Shown one piece after another: positions 8,196 through 16,418 of a DNA stretch of 64,000 nucleotides (position 1 is its first letter; the number at the start of each line of letters is the position of its first letter). A model generated the notes under the pieces. That model had not been told where the DNA came from. It did not search any database and saw only the letters and a list, made by a program, of their open reading frames with translations. The translations under genes were made by a program, and so were the position numbers. This stretch comes from G965267605 sp965267605 (lineage in GTDB: Bacteria > Bacteroidota > Bacteroidia > Flavobacteriales_E > Vicingaceae), in NCBI GenBank assembly GCA_965267605.1, contig OZ254088.1:2418001-2482000 (forward strand), written 5' to 3'.

Positions 8196-10148
8196 CTAAA
8201 CCTCAACGCCCATTACGCAGATATCATCTATTTGCTCCAGCTCTCCTTGCCAGGTTTGAAGACCTGCAAGGAGAGCTGCATTTTGTTTAGACAACGTTTC
8301 GATTTGTTGGTTCAACAGTAGTTCCTTGAAACGTTTGTGTTGGAATTTCTTTCCTCTGGGACCACCAAATTGATCCACGATTCCATCCGTGTGCAAGTAG
8401 ATGCGATCTCCTTTCTTCACATCAATCGTGTGTGTTGTAAAGTCGATCGGCAATTCGGATCTCCCAATAGGTCGCTTATCGCCACGCATTCTAATAACTT
8501 CATTGTCACTAACCATGTACAGACCGCTGTGCGCACCTGCATAGTACAATTTCCCTTCTTTTCGGTTCAACACACAAAGCGCGATATCCATGCCATCACG
8601 AACAAATTCCTGCGCCTTCTCAAAGTGGTCGATCACTATATGACATACCTTATTCAGCACCTCGTTTGGCTTGGTTAACCCGAACTCATTTACTGCTCGC
8701 TCCAGTGCATTATGGCACACAACAGATACCATCGCACCTGGCACGCCATGTCCTGTGCAATCTGCAACGGCAAACAACACCTCATCACCAGCAGGGTGCA
8801 CCCAATAAAAATCACCTGCAACGATATCCTTGGGCAGGTATAGAACGAAATGTGACCCCAGTGCTTTGTTCATCATCGACTCTTCCGGCAGGATTGAATT
8901 CTGAATCCGTTTGGCGTATGTAATACTCTCAAGTATGTCTTTATTCTTACTATCTACAAGCAACTTCTGCTCTTCAATTACCTTCTTCTGATTGTTAATG
9001 ACGCGCATGCGGTTAAATACAAAGATCAAGAGCAGCAGTACCAGACCAGCTCCCGCAGACACATATATAATCCTTTGTTGAAGTTGCTCTTCGTATACCC
9101 GACTGATTTCCTGCTCCGCTTTCAGTTTCGCATTTTCTGCTTCCGCTTCGGTGGTACGATGCTTCGCCTCCATCTCCGCCATCTGCGAAGCAATGTTCAA
9201 ATCGTATAAGCTATCTCCATATCCTTGAAACAACTTGTGGTAGTATAACGCGCTGTCAATATCGCCTAACCGTTCGTACGTGACACTCATTAGTTCATAA
9301 CAAGACATTACCAGATTTGGATAGTTCTTTTCTTTGGCAAATCTCAATCCACTTCGGATCGGGAATACCGCACTATCCGGAGATCCAAAAGCATCATAGG
9401 ACTGACCTAATGCTGTAAGTGAGTAAATAATGCTCCTTTGGGGCATTCCTAAGTCTTGCTTTAGCTGAAGTGATCGCTTCAACTGATTCAACCCTACTCT
9501 ACTTTTTCCATCAAGGGCTGTATTAGCTGCACCCAATCCTGACAAGAATATTGCAACACTTTGCTGATTGCCCATCCGCTCTGCTATACCAAGTGCCTGT
9601 TCGAAGTATTCCTTCCCTCTCTCCAAACTATCCATTTTAAGGTACAACCCACCAATGTTGTTGAGCACCGTTGCTACCGCGTTGCTGTCATTTACATTAG
9701 CCAAATGTTGAGCACATTCGTTGTAGTATTTCAATGTTTGACTGAAGTTCTCCAAGCGATAGAAAGAGATCCCGATGTTGTTCTTGATGCTCGCCAACAT
9801 TCGTTCATCGCCTATTGATTTTGCAATTCCTTCCGCCTCGTAGAACTGCTCCAATGCATCTTTCGGTCTACTTTTCGCGTTTAGCACGTTCCCCAACCTC
9901 ATTTTTGCCTGCCCTTCCAAGGTGTCGTTTCTGAATAATTCCGCCATTCTGACAGCTTCATTAGCATACACCAAAGCACTGTCCGAATTATGAAATTTGA
10001 ACTCATCCGTTATCTTGTTATAAAGAAGAATTTTGGTTCTTACCTGCCGACTGGTATTCGCTTTGAAACGCCACGCATTAATGGAATCCAATTCCTGCGC
10101 GAAAGAATACGTTGAGGACAACAGCAATATCCAGATCAGAGATCGCAT
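8196..10148 (-). CDS. TPR-sensor SpoIIE/PP2C-type serine phosphatase
   Basis: 650-residue signalling protein. A signal peptide (residues 1-18, ending SFAQ) is followed by TPR repeats to about residue 310, for example SNAVATVLNNIGGLYLK, then a coiled region, one membrane helix around residues 360-380 and a cytoplasmic SpoIIE-type PP2C domain from about 420. The domain shows VAGDFYWV, VADCTGHGVPGAMVS and RIYLHTDGIVDQFG, whose aspartates bind the metals. Such proteins in Bacteroidota probably dephosphorylate an anti-sigma-factor antagonist or STAS protein. No partner gene is adjacent; a small unassigned protein at 14166-14552 is the only loosely STAS-like product nearby. Confidence 0.9.
   Translation of the reverse strand: MRSLIWILLLSSTYSFAQELDSINAWRFKANTSRQVRTKILLYNKITDEFKFHNSDSALVYANEAVRMAELFRNDTLEGQAKMRLGNVLNAKSRPKDALEQFYEAEGIAKSIGDERMLASIKNNIGISFYRLENFSQTLKYYNECAQHLANVNDSNAVATVLNNIGGLYLKMDSLERGKEYFEQALGIAERMGNQQSVAIFLSGLGAANTALDGKSRVGLNQLKRSLQLKQDLGMPQRSIIYSLTALGQSYDAFGSPDSAVFPIRSGLRFAKEKNYPNLVMSCYELMSVTYERLGDIDSALYYHKLFQGYGDSLYDLNIASQMAEMEAKHRTTEAEAENAKLKAEQEISRVYEEQLQQRIIYVSAGAGLVLLLLIFVFNRMRVINNQKKVIEEQKLLVDSKNKDILESITYAKRIQNSILPEESMMNKALGSHFVLYLPKDIVAGDFYWVHPAGDEVLFAVADCTGHGVPGAMVSVVCHNALERAVNEFGLTKPNEVLNKVCHIVIDHFEKAQEFVRDGMDIALCVLNRKEGKLYYAGAHSGLYMVSDNEVIRMRGDKRPIGRSELPIDFTTHTIDVKKGDRIYLHTDGIVDQFGGPRGKKFQHKRFKELLLNQQIETLSKQNAALLAGLQTWQGELEQIDDICVMGVEV
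8238..8288 (+). terminator. Long intragenic hairpin acting as possible terminator for the DUF4197 gene
   Basis: Bases 8238-8255 and 8262-8278 form a stem of 17 pairs with one bulged C and a 6-nt loop, followed on the plus strand by CATTTTGTTT. It lies inside the last 30 codons of the convergent phosphatase gene and 43 nt past the DUF4197 stop. There is no intergenic space for a terminator, so this is the best candidate. Confidence 0.55.
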
Positions 10149-10208
10149 CGTTGAGTTAAATTAGGAAAAGCAATACGAATCTCATCTACATACTAGTATC
10201 TTCATCAT

Positions 10209-10868
10209 ATGGATGCCGATAATAGGCTCATAGACGTTGACGAGTATTCTCCTGAGAAGGAAATCTTTGGATTAACAGGAACGCAAAGAGGTTTGATCTA
10301 CGGAGCTCTTTCCGTTACGGTATTGCTCTATGTATTGAACATATGGGGCATCACTCCCCGACTCAACCTGGGTGGTTGGAACATCACCACTGTGATCACT
10401 CAAGGGCTTGATATTGGTGTTGGTGTTGTCATGATCCTGGTGTTCTGGTTTCCCTACCTCAAGTTCCATCAGCTACCAGCTTCTGCTCAATTCGCTATCG
10501 TGTTGATCTGTCTGGTATCGGGAGGGAGAATTTTCAATTACGCTACAGCCTCTTACGATACGCTAACTGGCATTTCTGCATTCACCATGATCAACACATT
10601 AACCACTCTACTATATGTTACTTGGTATATCATATTGTTGACGAATGATTCAAAGAAGTACCACGATTTCAAGAAGATAAAAACGTTTGCAGGAGTATCA
10701 CTAGGAAGCATTCTAGTCCCCACCATGTTTTACTGGCTTTTTTCATTCCTGGTGGCGAGTAGCGAGTTCTTCTATTACATTCCGATAACGATTATTCACC
10801 TTATCCCCACAGGATACATGTTCTATATCATCAGTAAAATCCCTCAGGCTAAACCGCGTGAAATCTAA
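10209..10868 (+). CDS. Polytopic membrane protein of unknown function
   Basis: 219 residues with an acidic cytosolic N-terminus (MDADNRLIDVDEYSPEKE) and about six predicted membrane segments, for example GLIYGALSVTVLLYVLNIWG and ITQGLDIGVGVVMILVFWF. I do not recognise a family. It is transcribed divergently from the phosphatase gene (60 nt between starts) and is followed after 21 nt by a second membrane protein and then a lipoprotein, so the three probably form one unit. No catalytic motif is evident. Confidence 0.6.
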   Translation: MDADNRLIDVDEYSPEKEIFGLTGTQRGLIYGALSVTVLLYVLNIWGITPRLNLGGWNITTVITQGLDIGVGVVMILVFWFPYLKFHQLPASAQFAIVLICLVSGGRIFNYATASYDTLTGISAFTMINTLTTLLYVTWYIILLTNDSKKYHDFKKIKTFAGVSLGSILVPTMFYWLFSFLVASSEFFYYIPITIIHLIPTGYMFYIISKIPQAKPREI

Positions 10869-10889
10869 TTGAGGTAACTTCAGCATGCA

Positions 10890-11909
10890 ATGGCTATTGA
10901 TTCTAAGAAAATAGACATCCTGAACATTGGACTAATCATCCTGTCATTGGTAATTGCTATTGCCATTCCATTCAAACTTTTCCTGTTTGCATACGCCATA
11001 CTCGGGCCACTGCACTACCTAACAGAAATCAATTGGCTGGAGAAAAAGAACTACTTCGTTTCAGACAAGAAGTGGATGGTGCCCGCCATCCTTGGGGCCG
11101 TGGTGATCACGGTTGGCATCATCGTTAAGACTTTACCTGATATGGTCGAAGACATTACGCACAAAGGTAAACTCGTATCTACCCTTGGTGATCCTATCGT
11201 TCAATCCGCAGATGAAATCATGTTGAGCTTGTTCATGTTCTCCATTTACTTGCTCATAGGTAAGAAGCTCATCAACCATTTCATCGGATTGCTTGTGTGC
11301 ATTGGATTGTCTATTCTGATATGCAACTTCATTCCTCCTGTGCAGTTAATGGTTGCGGTGTTCCTGCCAACCATCGTTCACGTATTCGTGTTTACCATGT
11401 TGTTTATGCTGTACGGAGCTATCAAATCGAAAAGCGTTCCTGGCTATGCTTCAGTGTTACTGTTATTGGCTGTTCCACTTATCATCTCTTCAAAGACCAT
11501 TGATCCCGGAGCTTATCAACTCACACAGGATACGTGGAATACATTTCAGGCCAGCACGTTTCATCATGTGAATGCAACCATAGCCTATGTTTTGGGACAT
11601 GAGGGTGAATACAATATTCAAACCGTACTGGGTCTAAAGATTCAGATCTTCATTGCATTTGCATATACATACCATTACCTCAACTGGTTCTCCAAAACTT
11701 CTATCATACAGTGGAACAAGCAGCTTACTAAAAAGGGAATGATCATCGTTGTTTCCATCTGGCTTGCCTCTATTGTACTCTACTGGTATGATTATAAACT
11801 CGGATTCCTCGCACTACTGCTCCTGAGTTTCGTTCACGTATTTCTGGAATTTCCTCTCAACTATGTTTCCATCCGCGAAGTTGTGATGGCCCCATTTCGC
11901 AAGGCATGA
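10890..11909 (+). CDS. Histidine-rich polytopic membrane protein, possible metal-dependent membrane enzyme
   Basis: 339 residues with about nine to ten membrane segments. Histidines recur inside or next to helices: GPLHYLTEINW near the N-terminus, TIVHVFVF, ASTFHHVNATIAY, AYTYHYLNWFSK and SFVHVFLEF near the C-terminus. The spacing recalls integral-membrane di-iron or mono-iron enzymes such as the Brp/Blh carotene oxygenases, but no signature matches well enough to assign it. The downstream lipoprotein gene overlaps its stop by ATGA. Function unknown. Confidence 0.6.
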   Translation: MAIDSKKIDILNIGLIILSLVIAIAIPFKLFLFAYAILGPLHYLTEINWLEKKNYFVSDKKWMVPAILGAVVITVGIIVKTLPDMVEDITHKGKLVSTLGDPIVQSADEIMLSLFMFSIYLLIGKKLINHFIGLLVCIGLSILICNFIPPVQLMVAVFLPTIVHVFVFTMLFMLYGAIKSKSVPGYASVLLLLAVPLIISSKTIDPGAYQLTQDTWNTFQASTFHHVNATIAYVLGHEGEYNIQTVLGLKIQIFIAFAYTYHYLNWFSKTSIIQWNKQLTKKGMIIVVSIWLASIVLYWYDYKLGFLALLLLSFVHVFLEFPLNYVSIREVVMAPFRKA

Positions 11910-12550
11910 AAACGTTTTTCGCATTAGCGACATGTCTCTTTCTGTCAGGCTGCACTAATGTGATTAAAGATGAAACAGTTCCAGATCTTGCACGGACCGA
12001 AAATGGTCACCAATGGAAACAGGACTACCCTTCTGAACTCGATCCAGCTTATGTGCTCACAACGGAAGGTGATACAATCAATAAGGTAGATGATCAGGGC
12101 ATGCTACAAGGTGAATGGGTAAGAACGCACCCGGATGGATCACTCAAATGTAAGGGGCGCTATCAAGACGGACTGAAGGAGGGATACTGGGAACGGAAAT
12201 GGCCCAATGGCAACTGGCGATACCAGGTAAACATGAAGGGGGGATTCCAACATGGCTTATGCAAACACTACTTCGAAAACGGACAATTGAAAATTGAGGG
12301 GAATTATCTGAACGGGTATAAGAATGGGGTTATCAAGTCTTACTTCGAAAGTGGGAGTACAGAATCCATTGAAACATATGAGGAAGGTGTAGCCCACGGA
12401 CCACAGCAATGGTACTATGTTTCCGGGCAACTGAGACGAGAAGGCACAATGGTCAATGACCAGCGCCACGGTATATGGAAGTTTTATAATGAAGAAGGTC
12501 ACCTCACAGCTGAGATGACCTATCAAAATGGTATTGCCACAGATCAGTAA
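11906..12550 (+). CDS. MORN-variant repeat lipoprotein
   Basis: 214 residues. The signal FFALATCLFLSGC is a lipobox, so it should be an outer- or inner-membrane lipoprotein. The body consists of about six repeats of the YwqK/MORN-variant type, with units such as GYWERKWPNGNWRYQVNMKGG, here best seen as KEGYWERKWPNGNW, HYFENGQLKIEGNY and YYVSGQLRREGTM. Such repeats build an elongated beta-sheet, usually of unknown partner. It is translationally coupled to the upstream membrane protein. A second protein with the same repeat type is at 16415-17131. The TAA stop abuts the TAG stop of the convergent T9SS gene. Confidence 0.75.
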   Translation: MKTFFALATCLFLSGCTNVIKDETVPDLARTENGHQWKQDYPSELDPAYVLTTEGDTINKVDDQGMLQGEWVRTHPDGSLKCKGRYQDGLKEGYWERKWPNGNWRYQVNMKGGFQHGLCKHYFENGQLKIEGNYLNGYKNGVIKSYFESGSTESIETYEEGVAHGPQQWYYVSGQLRREGTMVNDQRHGIWKFYNEEGHLTAEMTYQNGIATDQ

Positions 12551-14119
12551 CTACTCAATGAGCACGATCCTGTGGGTGGAGTAAGTCCCTGCATTGTTCA
12601 CTTTAGCGAGGTACACTCCCTTATCCATATCGTTAAAATTCACTTGTAATCTACTGCCTGTTCCATTTAAAACTGCAACGTTCTTGCCTTCCAGTGTATA
12701 CAGCCGTACTTCCAGAATTTGCTTTCCAGAAAAAGTAATTGCTCCCCTTGAAGGATTGGGGAAAGCAACAACGCTCTGGAAGTTATCACTCATTACATCA
12801 GTTGGTAGCCCGGCTTCATACGCCCCCATATCCGGTGTGGTTGACGTTGGGGCAAAGGGTCTCCACTTCTTCTCGATATCTTCGTTAGGCATGCCTGCGG
12901 TTGTTCCGGCACCTTCCACAGGTGAAGTAGCCTGTGGATGATAATCGGAAGCAGATACGAATTGAGGGTTTGAAGTGATATTTCCCGTACCCGCAAAACC
13001 ATTCCGCACACAAGAATATGTAACAGTAGCTCCAGATCCATTGATCTCGGTTGCGCCATTTGTATTCCAAAGGATGTTATTGGTTGCAGTTACCGTTCCG
13101 CCACCTGTATTCAAATAGATGGCACCACCTGTGATCGTTCCACCCGTTCTTGTGTTGTTTGCTATGGTAACGTGCATGAGATTGGTGGTAGCACTGGAGG
13201 ATTGATAAATACCCCCACCATAATACCAGTTCCCTCCTACACCAGCAGCGTTATCAGAGATCAACACATTTGTAGCATTCAATGTTCCACCTGAATTATA
13301 GATACCAAATCCGTAGTACCAGCTTCCCCCATCGTCCATAACGCTGTTTTGGATATACACGCGATTCAACGTTACGGTAGACCCTGTTTGCATATTGATC
13401 GCAGGACCGTGATTCCAACCCGTGGACGTGTTCCGGTTACCATCAAACCACACATCAGTGCAATACACCTGTCCACCGGTAACATACACACCACCTCCGT
13501 ATGTACGTGAGCATGTATCCAAATGATTGCCCGAAACATGGGAGTTCACAAGGTGAAGTTGTGCTCCATTGTTCACATAAAATCCACCTCCATAGTTATA
13601 ACTCCCTCCGCTTGGTTTGCCATAGCTCCTGCTTATTCTACAATTCCTGAAATACCCTTTGCTTCCTGTACTTGTAATCGCTACTCCAGCACCGTAAGAC
13701 CTGTTCCCTAGTCCGCGGTTGTTATCGAGATGACAATTCACGAAGAGTGGTGAGGCACCATTGCTAATGTAGGCTCCCGCCCCGGTTGGCCAAGCTGTTG
13801 TTTCTCCATTGCGCAGTGTAAATCCTTTAACCACTGAATTGGTATCTATCGCACCTGAAGAAAATGTTATCACCCTGTTACTTCCTCCACCATCAATGAA
13901 CGTATTGGTAGAATCTCCAGCGGCAAGTAAGGTAATGCCGTTGATGGAAGGCCATGTGATATTCTCATTATATGTACCTGTTGCTACAAGCACAGTATCT
14001 CCAGCGGATGCAGCGTTCAGTCCGGCCTGAATGGTTGATTGGGTTCCGGGCACATTGATCACCGTAGCGTAAGAAGCCACGCAGATGCCCAGCGTTAAGC
14101 AAGTAAGTATTCTTTTCAT
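12551..14119 (-). CDS. T9SS-secreted right-handed beta-helix protein
   Basis: 522 residues, using the ATG at 14119 because the signal peptide KRILTCLTLGICVASYA begins there; an upstream TTG gives an unlikely leader. A DUF1565/pectate-lyase-like opening (VPGTQSTIQAGLNAASAGDTV) leads into parallel beta-helix coils containing repeated GGGxY and NNxG turns up to about residue 410. The C-terminal 75 residues, starting VVAFPNPSRGAITF and ending STHRIVLIE, are a type A T9SS sorting domain. It is predicted to be exported through the Sec and Por systems and anchored or released at the cell surface. No catalytic residues were recognised; the role could be structural or polysaccharide binding. Confidence 0.88.
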   Translation of the reverse strand: MKRILTCLTLGICVASYATVINVPGTQSTIQAGLNAASAGDTVLVATGTYNENITWPSINGITLLAAGDSTNTFIDGGGSNRVITFSSGAIDTNSVVKGFTLRNGETTAWPTGAGAYISNGASPLFVNCHLDNNRGLGNRSYGAGVAITSTGSKGYFRNCRISRSYGKPSGGSYNYGGGFYVNNGAQLHLVNSHVSGNHLDTCSRTYGGGVYVTGGQVYCTDVWFDGNRNTSTGWNHGPAINMQTGSTVTLNRVYIQNSVMDDGGSWYYGFGIYNSGGTLNATNVLISDNAAGVGGNWYYGGGIYQSSSATTNLMHVTIANNTRTGGTITGGAIYLNTGGGTVTATNNILWNTNGATEINGSGATVTYSCVRNGFAGTGNITSNPQFVSASDYHPQATSPVEGAGTTAGMPNEDIEKKWRPFAPTSTTPDMGAYEAGLPTDVMSDNFQSVVAFPNPSRGAITFSGKQILEVRLYTLEGKNVAVLNGTGSRLQVNFNDMDKGVYLAKVNNAGTYSTHRIVLIE

Positions 14120-14165
14120 GATGTGGTTGGTTGTGTTGATTAAAGGTATGAAATACCAAAAAGAC

Positions 14166-14552
14166 TTAAAACTCAAGACTTCTCAACCACTTTTTGGCAC
14201 TTTCCATTTCGCTAAAAACCCTGGTAGGATTGGGTGGCTTGTTGAACTTAACATAGAAGTTCGCTATCAATGTTGTGGATAGACTCTTGACTACAAATGC
14301 TTCGGCTTGCCTTACCGCCCTCATTTTCTTATTGTCTCTGATCTCTTCCCGGGCCCCAATACCTACATGACCACTAACTGCACTGGTATCTGTAATGATC
14401 TTGTGGGGCTTGCCATCGCATACCTTATAGATAGCCTCACAGATGTTGCGGGCATCCTGAACATCCATGATATCTTTCTCGGATGAATCCAGATCAATTC
14501 GGCAAAAGCCCTCACCATCGATGTATATTCTAGCGATCTCTGTTTCAAGCAT
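14166..14552 (-). CDS. Small cytosolic protein, DUF7793/STAS-like
   Basis: 128 residues, no signal peptide. The layout, with an N-terminal strand pair (ARIYIDGEGFCRIDLDSSE), helix DVQDARNICEAIYKVC, strand KIITDTSAVSGHVGIGAREE, and an end with FVKFNKPPNPTRVFSEMESAKKWL-type sequence (RVFSEMESAKKWLRSL), is that of a family of Bacteroidota proteins related in shape to STAS/SpoIIAA domains, in which the C-terminal SEMESAKKWL motif is frequent. The exact function is unknown. It lies 47 nt upstream of the T9SS gene on the same strand. Confidence 0.6.
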   Translation of the reverse strand: MLETEIARIYIDGEGFCRIDLDSSEKDIMDVQDARNICEAIYKVCDGKPHKIITDTSAVSGHVGIGAREEIRDNKKMRAVRQAEAFVVKSLSTTLIANFYVKFNKPPNPTRVFSEMESAKKWLRSLEF

Positions 14553-14626
14553 ATAGCAAAGCTATTTGGAAAAGTTAAGATGAAGCAGAACAATTTGCAA
14601 AAGCCGTTGTTGAACTTCCAAACGTT

Positions 14627-14818
14627 ATGTACTCCTACCACAATAGAATTAAGCAACGTATTCGAAACAAGGAGCTTGTTCGTTATGAGTATGTGGATAG
14701 ATACAAAGACATTTCTCCATGTCTCTTACTACACTTCGAAACGGAACCTAAGATCCGTCCGATCAGGGAGCACCGCTTTGAGATGTATGAAGCGCTATTA
14801 CAAGCAGGGTTTAAATGA
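14627..14818 (+). CDS. Small hypothetical protein
   Basis: 63 residues, mostly charged: MYSYHNRIKQRIRNKELV, VDRYKDISPCLLLHFET and IRPIREHRFEMYEALLQAG. The pattern of a basic N-terminal helix, a beta-strand with a conserved-looking CLLLHF and a C-terminal RPIR-H-R-x-x-x-Y helix looks like a real small family that I recall from flavobacterial genomes, but I cannot name it. It stands alone between two minus-strand genes. A longer overlapping frame from 14580 reads through the same bases and is less convincing. Confidence 0.5.
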   Translation: MYSYHNRIKQRIRNKELVRYEYVDRYKDISPCLLLHFETEPKIRPIREHRFEMYEALLQAGFK

Positions 14819-14830
14819 CCAGGTGAAGAC

Positions 14831-15685
14831 CTAATCTAAAGGCATGGTCATCTCAATCTGATCAATATCGTTGATCAACCCTAGACCCTCAAGAAAGCAT
14901 ATGGTATCCTGTGCATCTCCATCAACATTGATAGTAGACACAGTACCGGTAATGGAGGCCGCATATTCAAAGAGTTTCGTTGCCAATCCTTGTTTGCGAT
15001 AGTGTTCCGCTACAGCAAATTGATGAATACGGCCATTCTCAGTATAAATCAGGTAACCAGCCAAAGTGGATTGCTGGTTGGTTATCAAAAGTGCTTTATC
15101 GTCTTCTCCATTAAGTATTGATCTGGTCGAATTCTGAAATGAAGGTTTCCAATCCCACCATTCCGACATCGCAGGAAGATCTACATCCTTCAAGGAAACT
15201 TCCCGGACCTCATTGTGCTTTTCTCCTTTGGGAGTACCTCGATAACATTTAAGTAACCTACTCTTAGCAAATCCAATGCTTTCGTAAGATCTAATAGCGG
15301 GTATATTCTTGTCTATCGCTTCTAATAGAAGAAGTTCAACGCCTTCCTCTCGTATCCTTGGCATTAGCCAGGTGTACATCCGTCTGGTAAGTCTTCTACC
15401 TCTATAATTTGGAATCACCCCCGTGCCAGCATTGTACAAAGTAATTCTTCCATTTTCCGATCGTTTCGCGTGTAATATGAACCCTACAAGGGTAGATCCG
15501 TGAAAAGCTCCAACGGATAAGTCCAGATCAACACCCTCCTTCACCATCTTACTAGCCATCTGATCCTGGTTCATTTGAGCCTTTACGAAGTAATCCGAAA
15601 AAGATAGATTGAACACATCTACCAGTTCCTCTATACTTGAATCAGCCAGCGTATTGAATTCAATCGTTTGGGATAAATGCGCCAC
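14831..15685 (-). CDS. Tandem-GNAT acetyltransferase
   Basis: 284 residues with two GNAT folds. The first (about 1-150) has VIPNYRGRRLTRRMYTWLMP, the acetyl-CoA loop R-G-x-x, followed by LLLLEAIDKNIPAIRSYESIGF, the usual helix-strand end. The second (about 165-284) has FAVAEHYRKQGLATKLFEYA and a degraded end, FLEGLGLI. Substrate not predictable. The start is GTG at 15685; no in-frame ATG lies near. It sits just downstream of the terminator of the lipoprotein array. Confidence 0.8.
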   Translation of the reverse strand: MAHLSQTIEFNTLADSSIEELVDVFNLSFSDYFVKAQMNQDQMASKMVKEGVDLDLSVGAFHGSTLVGFILHAKRSENGRITLYNAGTGVIPNYRGRRLTRRMYTWLMPRIREEGVELLLLEAIDKNIPAIRSYESIGFAKSRLLKCYRGTPKGEKHNEVREVSLKDVDLPAMSEWWDWKPSFQNSTRSILNGEDDKALLITNQQSTLAGYLIYTENGRIHQFAVAEHYRKQGLATKLFEYAASITGTVSTINVDGDAQDTICFLEGLGLINDIDQIEMTMPLD

Positions 15686-15734
15686 AAAGCAAAACTACCG
15701 AGAAATGGAGAACATGCTTCAATCGTCCTCTTCC

Positions 15735-15762
15735 AAACAAAAAACCAAGTCCTCCGACTTGG
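15735..15762 (-). terminator. Rho-independent terminator of the lipoprotein array
   Basis: On the minus strand CCAAGTC-GGAG-GACTTGG is followed by TTTTTTGTTT. The stem occupies 15745-15751 and 15756-15762. It comes directly after the last short frame of the array and before the GNAT gene. Confidence 0.8.
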
Positions 15763-15763
15763 C

Positions 15764-15850
15764 TTTCATTTATCCGTACCGGGACGGTGTTGCCCTTCGG
15801 GCGAGTCCCGCTGGTCGGAGTCACAATGCGAGCCGCACGGCTCATCGGAG
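15764..15850 (-). repeat. Structured GC-rich element with tRNA-3'-like tail
   Basis: This segment differs in base composition from its neighbours. It holds two hairpins: a 14-nt palindrome GAGCCG-CA-CGGCTC at 15830-15843, and CGGGAC/GTCCCG at 15780-15785/15805-15810 enclosing GCCC-TTC-GGGC (15792-15802). Its minus-strand end GGTACGGATAAATGA matches, at 14 of 15 bases, the 3' end plus trailer of the tRNA-Leu at 18962-19047. It may be a decayed tRNA-derived or dispersed element. Confidence 0.5.
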
Positions 15851-15894
15851 CACCCAACCACCCCAACAGCTAATATGAGTAGAAGTTGCTTCAT
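15766..15894 (-). pseudogene. Lipoprotein stub: signal peptide joined to a structured element
   Basis: A 42-codon frame that starts with the array's shared leader, MKQLLLILAVGVVGCS, a full lipobox, but then runs into the GC-rich hairpin element and stops after only 27 more codons. It overlaps the upstream gene by ATGA (15891-15894) exactly like the other array members. The most economical reading is a fifth array gene whose body was lost or replaced; a genuine tiny lipoprotein is possible. Confidence 0.5.
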
Positions 15895-16418
15895 TGTAAC
15901 ACGAATGTCATATCCTTTAACCGTGGGTCAACAACGAAATAATAGAAGGTAATATCTTCCTCAGCTACTTCTTCTTCACCTGGAACAGATTCTTCCCATT
16001 GTTTTAATACAACCTCTTTACCTCTAAACTCTAGGTTACCCATCTTTACTCCGTTGATGTGTCTCATTTTCCTAACGCATAATACAATTGAGTCTGCATA
16101 TTCAAACCTGTCTAAGGTTGGATCTGGGAACTTTCTGTGTACATCTGCAAAGTCCCAGAATACTTTCCTTTCTTCTTTGTTGGCATAGCGCCAATGAAAG
16201 TTGTATAACTCAGGCACCCATTCAGCCTTGTTCTTTTCTTTGAGAACTTTAGCCTTCCTTCTCTGTTCCTTCCACGATTCTCCATATTCATTTAGCATCG
16301 CCTCAAGTTCCTTGACCTCAGCAATACTGTCCCGTTTCTTTTGCTCGGCTAAAAGATCATCCTGGGAAGGCCCACAACTAATGAGTCCAACGGCCAATAT
16401 GACTAGTAGGTGTTTCAT
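15891..16418 (-). CDS. Array lipoprotein, coiled-coil N-terminal region
   Basis: 175 residues; signal KHLLVILAVGLISC with Cys15 as the lipidation site. The mature part starts with a charged helical stretch (LLAEQKKRDSIAEVKELEAML to KEKNKAEW, about residues 20-70), followed by a mixed domain ending in EDITFYYFVVDPRLKDMTF. No family recognised. It shares its leader DNA with three neighbours and is linked to both by 4-nt ATGA overlaps. Confidence 0.65.
   Translation of the reverse strand: MKHLLVILAVGLISCGPSQDDLLAEQKKRDSIAEVKELEAMLNEYGESWKEQRRKAKVLKEKNKAEWVPELYNFHWRYANKEERKVFWDFADVHRKFPDPTLDRFEYADSIVLCVRKMRHINGVKMGNLEFRGKEVVLKQWEESVPGEEEVAEEDITFYYFVVDPRLKDMTFVLQ

Noticed and set aside
12551..14119. 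Regular repeats in the beta-helix gene considered as a CRISPR or minisatellite array
   Set aside because: The repeats are at the protein level (GGG-x-Y turns), are irregular at the DNA level and lie in a coding frame.
15660..15952. Open frames of 60-90 codons on both strands through the GC-rich element next to the lipoprotein array
   Set aside because: They run through hairpins and a terminator, have no start context, and are explained by the GC-rich composition of the element.
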